DNA of 64,000 bases from positions 323 through 64,322 of the forward strand of contig WBMV01005103.1 of the NCBI GenBank assembly GCA_013396655.1, written 5' to 3'. Shown here in pieces: positions 56,977 to 64,000 of the stretch; position 1 is the first letter of the stretch; each line of letters begins with the position of its first letter. The position numbers and the translations under genes were made by a program. The stretch is from Campylorhamphus procurvoides. Taxonomy: Eukaryota > Chordata > Aves > Passeriformes > Dendrocolaptidae. A model generated the notes under the pieces. That model had not been told where the DNA came from. It did not search any database and saw nothing but the letters and a program-made list of their open reading frames with translations.

Positions 56977-59900
56977 AAGTAGAGACAAGGACTTCAAGGT
57001 GATAGATAGGCAGAGTGAGAGTTTGGGAACTAGAAAATAAAGATACCTGATATGCCAGTTTTCCTGTTCTGACAATTGCTTGTTTGGGATCTTTTCAGAG
57101 TGTTTTTTAAAAAGATCTCTTCTTCTGAGGTATTTTAAATAATGTTGTCCAGTTGTGGAGTCCATAGCTTTGTCAGATGAAAATACAATGATTTTGGTTT
57201 TTTCATTTTAACACATTCTGATATACTGATTGTTTTGAAGGCAATAAAGTTGCATTGAAAAAGAATTTGTCATTCATACTGCAACCACATTACAATAAAC
57301 TGATCAATTAGCCCTGTGCTAAAAAGGATTTTTTCTTTGGTTACTGTAGGTTGAGTTTCATGGCAGGATTTTCTGGACTTCAGCAGTGGGGAAATGAGAC
57401 TGCAAGTTCCCACTCCACAAGACACATGTCACTGACCCAAGCAGACATGGCATTGTGGCAGATGTGGAGCTTTGCCTGCAGGAAGCACATGTGGCTGAGG
57501 TGGTTGTAAGATACATGTTCAAAACATGTTCTCAGTGGGAGGATTTGGGGTTGTTGGTCTTTTTTGGAGTTGAAGTTACACCAGGGTGGGAGGAACACAA
57601 CAAATCAGAGCAGGTGATTTTGAACCATACTGACAAGTGATGGGGCTGCCTCCTGTCTGCTGAAAACACCACACAACTCTTTCACATCCAGGTGTAGCCT
57701 CCAGTGTTATTCTAAAGCCCTGGGAGTCAGGTGTAATTTTTACTGTTAGTTGGGAAATAAACTTCTACCTTTGAAATTCTTGGTGAACACTGAGAAAATT
57801 TCCAGCATGGCTCTTCTGTGTGTTTGCAAAAAAATAGTCCTTCATACGTAGATGGCTCTCTTTTAGGATATTTGGCAATTATTATTTAGCTCAGTCTCTA
57901 ACTCTTCCTATAAAGTAAGTAAATGCCTTTTACTTTCTCTTTTTTAGTTTTTCTGGATTTTTTATGGTTACACAGACTAAATAATTGTGCAAGCAGGCAA
58001 TAATGGAACTGAAAACACTGTTCAGCTTTCTGACTTTCTCTCCTAAGACATAAACCCAAAGACTCTCAAGGAAAAGAAGTTTGCGAGAAAGATAACTCCA
58101 AAGTAGAAATCAGAGTTTCTCTTACTTCAAATATGACACTATACCCAATGAAGGAAGTATAGAGGTAACACTGACTTTGTTATGCTCATAAAATAAATGT
58201 GAATTTGTGCACCTGGAACCATAGAAAATTACTTGGAAACCACTAATATTTTCTCAGAAATTATACATTACAGACAGCATCCAAGTGTTTTGATTGCTTT
58301 CAGCATTCATTCATAAGCTGAACCTCTCCCCAGTTGTGAATTGGTATTTTAAGATGCAGAGAGAGTTAGAAATTATACCAGTCTTGATAACTGCAATGAA
58401 ATCATTTTAAGTATGTCTGTGCTAGTGATAGATCTTAATGCTGCATGGAGACAAATCTGCTGGTAGAGTATTATTGGGATACATTTTCTGCTTGTTGTCA
58501 TGACAATCATAAAGCTACGCAGCTGCAGAGCAGTGTGTTAATCTGTGCGTGCAGTTTAATCCAGTTTCCAAATTAGATCATCAATATTGAGCAGATAGAT
58601 AACAGCTGGTTTAAATGCTCCCCATTCACTTCTCTGAAAATATCACTGGGAGTCCAGCCAATACACCTCCAGTTTTCTAGGAAAGATGTGGTGTTAAACC
58701 ATTGAGCAATTTGCTGCTGTAATAGCAGTGTATGGCTTGTCTTAGCGTGCATTCCAAGCCCCATATGTTTCAGGTGTTTATAATTAAAGTAATTTTTCTC
58801 AGTCTGAATTATAATGTAATTTATGTTGTAGAGATTGTATCAGAGGTTTAAGGAGTCTTTAGTCCCTCATTAAGATAACCTGGTTATTACACTGTGCAGC
58901 AATGCGTGCTGATACTATCATGACTTTTAAAGCTCTTATTGCAAAATAAAAATGTATTTATCTGGATGGAAGTTAGTAAACATGACTATTCCTTGCAAGG
59001 GTGTTAGAATGTCTGTGAAAACTCATCTGGCATTGAACAATTCTGGACAACTGCAACTGGTGTGGCTTGAACCTTGTTTTTCTATTTTGCAATTAATATA
59101 TTTTTATTATTTTGCAATTGTTGTATTATTACTTCCATAGCTTTTCCTGCAGTTTGCTGAAATGTACTTGTGAATTTCAGTGTTTGTGAAAGGTCTCATG
59201 AAATCAAGGTAACCAGGCTCAGTTCACATGTGCAAGGTGGCCTCTTTGAGAAGCTGTTTGTGTAAAACCAGCAGGGCCATAGATAATGTGGTTTCCTGTA
59301 GAGAACAGTTGAAAGAATCAGCTTTTCTTAGCTCTGCAGGAGCTGATTGCACCGGCAATTGTCTTCTCTGCCCTCCCAGGCCACTGTGAATTAATTGTGG
59401 GCTGAAAGGGGCAGCATGAAACTATGCTAATAGTTACAGAAGGAGAATCTACCAGTGCTTCTCATTTTCGGTTTCATTTTTATCCATGACAGATTGGTCT
59501 AAGTTTGGGGTTTTTTCATTGGTTATGGGTTCCACAGACTCCTCTTTTGGTTTTGCAGAACTCAAGTTGCAGAGTTTCTGTTAGCTCATGTCCAAGTTTA
59601 GTCCAGTAATCAGGAGGCAGAAAAATTATACTGTAGAATTGAGGCTTGAGCTCTGCTCTTAAGTTAAGTTCCACTTCTCTGGCCAAGCATGGTATTGTTG
59701 GACTGAAGGAGAGCTGGTCACTTACCATCTTCAATAAATGTAACATTTAAGATGAGTAATCAGTGTTTAATTCCCGGTGGCACTTTCTCATTAACATTTA
59801 ATAAGGAAATCTTGTGTTACTTGCTCTCAGCAGTGAGCAGGGCTGTCTGAGCTACCAAAAAGCATGCCACAGGGGCACAGGGATTTGAGTTTTCCAGAGA

Positions 59901-62900
59901 TGTTCAGCCACTCTGAGTGTTGTGGTTCCCACTCTTGTGAAGAGCTGCCTGCCAAAGCTGTGAGGTATTTACAGACAGCTTTCCCCTCGTGGTCTGTAAT
60001 TATTTAGGGGTAGGTGCGTTGCACAGCGGCACCACCACGCTGAACACGAACACTGCAGACCTTTCTGTCATTAAACGTTGTATCCTTTTGCTTATGAAGA
60101 ACCAAATTCAGTCTTGGCTCCCTCTACCTGTGCTGCTGCAGCTGCACTCTCATCCTTCAGGACTTTGTATTTATCACTGGGACTGTGTTTCTGCATGTGT
60201 CACAAAGAGGCTGGGGCTGCACCTGGAGAGCATCCTGAGGCTGGGGACATCCATGACAATTTGAAAAATGCTCAGATTCTACAATGGTCAGATTTTGAAA
60301 AAAACATCAAAGAAAAGCTTTCAGAAGTAGTCCTAAAGCAATGTGTTAGCTCTTCTACAGCATAACAATGACTAGTTTTTATCTTAATTTGAAGTGTAAT
60401 CAGCTCCATTTGGCAGAGATTTCACTTGAGAGCAGTTCAGTTGCAATTAAGATGGACAACTTTTTGGGGTTTTTTTAAGCCTTTGTGCTTTTTTCTGTCC
60501 CAAACCCCTTTTGGTTTCTTGATAACATTTGAAACAGTTGATATATCGCTAAGTGATAAAAAATAAGATGCAGACCATCATATGAGGCCATACAGAACCT
60601 TTACTAAAAAAGACACTGCCTGGGGATATCATCTCTTGGGCTGTTAATAGAGAAAAGGTACTGGTGTCAGTGAAACTGAAAAGTAGAGACAAGAAATCAA
60701 TAACTCACCATAAGAATGTAGCTTCCTTTACAGATGTTTCAGAAAGTGTTTCCTTCAGAGAACAGCCTGTCTTGGCAGTGTCTGTGTTTTCTTCTTGGTA
60801 ATTTTCCCTCTGTTCAGTCTGATCTGAGAACTTTTTAATAATAAAAGCATTTATGTGGCTGGATGAGTATACTAAATGTTGTCCTGCACTGGGCTGCCCA
60901 CAGTGACAGTGACATTTAATTGGAAATTGCTGCACCTGTTGGCTTGCAACATCTAGGAGTGAATGGCAGAAGCTGTTTCCATGGACCTCTGCTCCATGCT
61001 TTGCTCTCTTCAGGCAAGTGAAGAACAAGCACTGGCAGTCTGTTGGGAGGGAAAAAGCAGCAGTAAGAGCAGTGGGTGCTTTGGTGGTAGTCAGAGCCAA
61101 TGTGGGGAGAGGAATTGCAGCAAATTCCAGGTCTCTGGCAGTTTTTGGTTTTCCTTGGATATTGCACATGTGAGTCTGTGTTAGCTCTCTGTATCTGTCT
61201 GATAGGTATATTGTGAGATTTTATGGAGTGAGGGATCAGAAGGATGTAAAATAGAAATGTGGGATTCAGGGTTGTAGTATAGGGGGGCAAAAAGTTGGGT
61301 GAGAACCCTTGAGGTTTCAGACATTTCTCTGACAGTTTGTCCACACAGTGAGAAAGGCCTTCTTTTCATTTGATGTTCAGGTCACCTTAGAAGCAAGTGT
61401 AAATATCTTCAAATGTGAAGAAAAATACCAAGAAAAGTTTAAAGTCAGAGCCAGTTTTGGTGAATGCGTTCAGTGAATGAGCCTGGGCTTTGTAGTCTTG
61501 CAGATTCAGCAGTGGTCTTGATGTTGTGGCTGGTACTCTACACAAAATGATGCTACAGAGGATCCTGGTTCCCGACTGCTACAGAATGAGAATGGGAATC
61601 AATTCCTTGCTTATATTGGAGTCTTTTTCCACCAAGGACCTGAGTTTCAGCTGGTGGATACTGAGATGACAATAAGTTGCACTACAGTTCTACAGAAATT
61701 TTATCCTTCATAACTGCTTTGTGAAGACTCCCTAAGTCTGGCAACTTTAGCAGTGGGAGTTCACTTTCCATCTTGGTCTCCACTCATCCTCCTGACAGCA
61801 AATACAGTATGATGTATGTAAGGGATTTCAGGGCTGTCAACAAGCCCTGTCTGCCAAAGCCTCCTGAATATTAAAACTTATTTGCACTCTCATTCTGTTT
61901 GCATTTATAGTCAAGTTTTACATCTGCTTCTATAATTTTCATGTGTAAGACATTCTGCTAATAGAAGGATTGACAAATGTGTTTCAGGACAGAAGTGATA
62001 TAGAGATGCTCAAAAGATATCTGTGTTGTGCCTGAATCCTGGAGTGCAAACACTAGGTCACCTCGAGAAAACTCTTGAGGAAGGATGAAAAATACCGCTA
62101 ATAATGGTATTTTTTATGTCTTCCTTGAATTAGTATGCTAGAAATCAGAATTAAAAGAAAATCTAAATTACTCTGAAAAAATAATTACAAGAAAACTTTG
62201 TTAGAATTGGAACTTCCATATGGGCTGAAGGAACAGAACTCAGCTTCATCAGGCCATATCAGAAGTCCCAGCATAATGTTTTTTAAATCTGATTCAGTAG
62301 TATTTCAGAACATTTTAAAGTTCAGAATTCTGCCTTAAATTTAGTTCTGTAGTAAGAAATTCAGAATTAGTAAACGTATTGTTAAGACTGGTTTACGTGA
62401 TGTGAAATTCCATTGTTGGTGCTAAAATAGAAAAGGTGAACAGATTCCATCTTCATCAGAAATGAGACTCCACTGTTTTCATTTCCTCCATCAGGCTAGT
62501 ACTCTGGTTCCTCTAGTAATCTTTCAAGTTTAATTATAACAATTCATGCTTTACGTGTGATTGTCTTGGACATAAAGTAACAACTCACTAAGCCGTTGGC
62601 TTAACCTGTTTACTTCTGCAAAGTGAAATGTACACACAAGCAGTGATGTTTGTGCATTTTTTGTTACAATGGAAAAATCTGTAAAACACCTTAAAGGAAT
62701 ATTAGGGTGTCCTCTTCAGGGGTAGTTAGCAGGAGCTGTGACATTACCTAAAGTGAAAAATAAGTTGGTCTCTGTCTACATCTAATTAGGTTTCATGAAC
62801 AAGAGAGCATAGTAAGGAGAGCTTGTCTTTTTTGCTTGGCTTTTATTTAACAATGCACACAAATGGTATATATGTTGAATTCTGTATTACGTCTATGAAA

Positions 62901-64000
62901 AATTTTGGAGTTCTATATGGAGAGAGGGGAGATGCAGGATGTCAGCTTGATGCTGGCTTTGAGATGGGAGCAGGTTTTCAAATTAATGGTTCTCCATTTT
63001 TTATGTTGAGTACATGATCACTGTAGTAAATAGCTGTATCTTTGCCTTTACAGTGGTTAGGGGTACCCCTAGGTCTAAAGATGAGAGACACAACAAATAT
63101 ATGAAGTTCCTTGATCCAGTAAAAAACAATACCAGCCCTGAGATTTAGAGGTTATGAGAATAATCTCTTTTCAGTCCTGTTGAGCCCTGCATGGTGTCAA
63201 CAGATTAAGTGGTGTGATTAGCTGGGTTAAGTACTAATTATACGAAGAGGATGTAATGGACATGCATTTTCTTTCTTTTTGTCTCTTAGCTCGAGCTGTG
63301 GCACTGCGAAATGCTGCTGCTGTGGAGGGACATGAGAGTAAATATTGTCCATGAAGGTTCAGTCAGAGACCTTTGGAGGAACCAGAAGAGACTGTTAATC
63401 TTTACATTAGAGGCTGGAAAGTTTAGTGCCAGCGAAGCAGGGAGTTCTAGCTCAAGGCAGTGTTGACTCTGTTCACACATGGTACATCACCAGACAAGAT
63501 TAAAGACAGTGTGGTGTCTGCTCTGCTTGTTGGAGAATTTCTTCAAAGACACCTCTTCAGGAGCTGATCAAGAGACTGCTTCCTGAGAGGTTTCAGACTC
63601 TTAATGAAGCTTTGTGCTGGATAGAGGGTATAGGAGATCAAACAAGTCAATGTCCCCTCTTACCTGAAAATAAACCTGTTACTGCAAATCCTGTAACTCT
63701 TTGCATGTCTTCATTTCCAGACCTGATTTCTGCTATCGTGCTGTAGTTCTAAAATGATGTAATGTCATTTGTAAACTGCTGTGAAGAGTAAAAAAAATAT
63801 TTTGACTCTGCAGTTCTTCCTGATGCATTTTTTTAATAATCAGGAAGGTGGAAGGGTGTGCTTCTCAAGCAGAGAGTTGCCATCATGCATTTCCATCATG
63901 TGAGAACTTGGCCTTTTACTGCCAGAGATTCTGACTGTGCCCAGGCTGTCATCCTGCCCCACACCTGACAGGTCAGAGTTTGTCCTGAGAATCTGTAACC
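56977..64000. other. Non-coding DNA to the window end
   Basis: No exon of the expected next gene (NIM1K in human order) is recognised and no clear transposon. The longest frames, 60705-61169 (-, 154 codons) and 60916-61344 (-, 142 codons), overlap each other in different frames and show no domain. An acceptor-like TTTTTGTCTCTTAG ends near 63289, but what follows has no support as an exon. Confidence 0.5.

Noticed and set aside
56977..64000. NIM1K kinase exons expected next by synteny
   Set aside because: No kinase motif (Gly loop, HRD, DFG) is found in any frame; the gene probably starts beyond the window.
1..64000. CRISPR array, tRNA, rRNA or bacterial mobile element
   Set aside because: The tandem arrays have no spacers, no tRNA or rRNA signature is seen, and all genes are spliced vertebrate genes.

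Overview
This window looks like bird nuclear DNA, probably songbird and probably from the Z chromosome. It carries many 3'-end fragments of CR1 LINEs, several short LTR elements, long AT-rich introns and two GC-rich minisatellites. Three protein-coding genes can be recognised from their exons: CCDC152 (+), SELENOP (-) and ZNF131 (+). The same neighbours lie side by side on human 5p12 (GHR-CCDC152-SELENOP-ZNF131-NIM1K). GHR is Z-linked in chicken, so the Z assignment is an inference from synteny.

Layout. 1-1335 is a 31-bp tandem minisatellite that runs off the left edge. 1336-1530 is a CpG-rich block that could be the CCDC152 promoter. 3332-14626 holds eight CCDC152 coding exons (255 codons). 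15845-20792 on the minus strand holds four SELENOP coding exons (389 residues, 13 in-frame UGA codons read as selenocysteine). A good form-2 SECIS element lies in its 3' UTR (15468-15530), and a TATA/FOX/HNF4-type promoter lies near 22350-22430. About 22430-34600 is intergenic with one large CR1. 34634-35600 holds a CR1 fragment, a 32-bp minisatellite, an assembly gap and a CpG island with a YY1-like motif, the likely ZNF131 promoter. 38331-52470 holds six ZNF131 coding exons (BTB domain plus six zinc fingers), whose C-terminal coding sequence is lost at a single-N join. 52472-64000 is downstream DNA with two LTR insertions, an N gap and no gene I can support.

How the genes relate. CCDC152 and SELENOP are convergent, and their 3' UTRs overlap. 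SELENOP is the secreted liver selenium-transport protein. In human cells the CCDC152 transcript has been described as an antisense inhibitor of SELENOP translation. The same tail-to-tail layout here makes that regulation possible in birds, but the sequence alone cannot show it. ZNF131 is an independent nuclear transcription factor gene.

I do not see a new multigene system. The most notable items are the recoding-rich SELENOP gene with its single recognisable SECIS, the antisense overlap, and several assembly artefacts: two exact false duplications and a truncated ZNF131. Any of these would mislead an automatic annotation.
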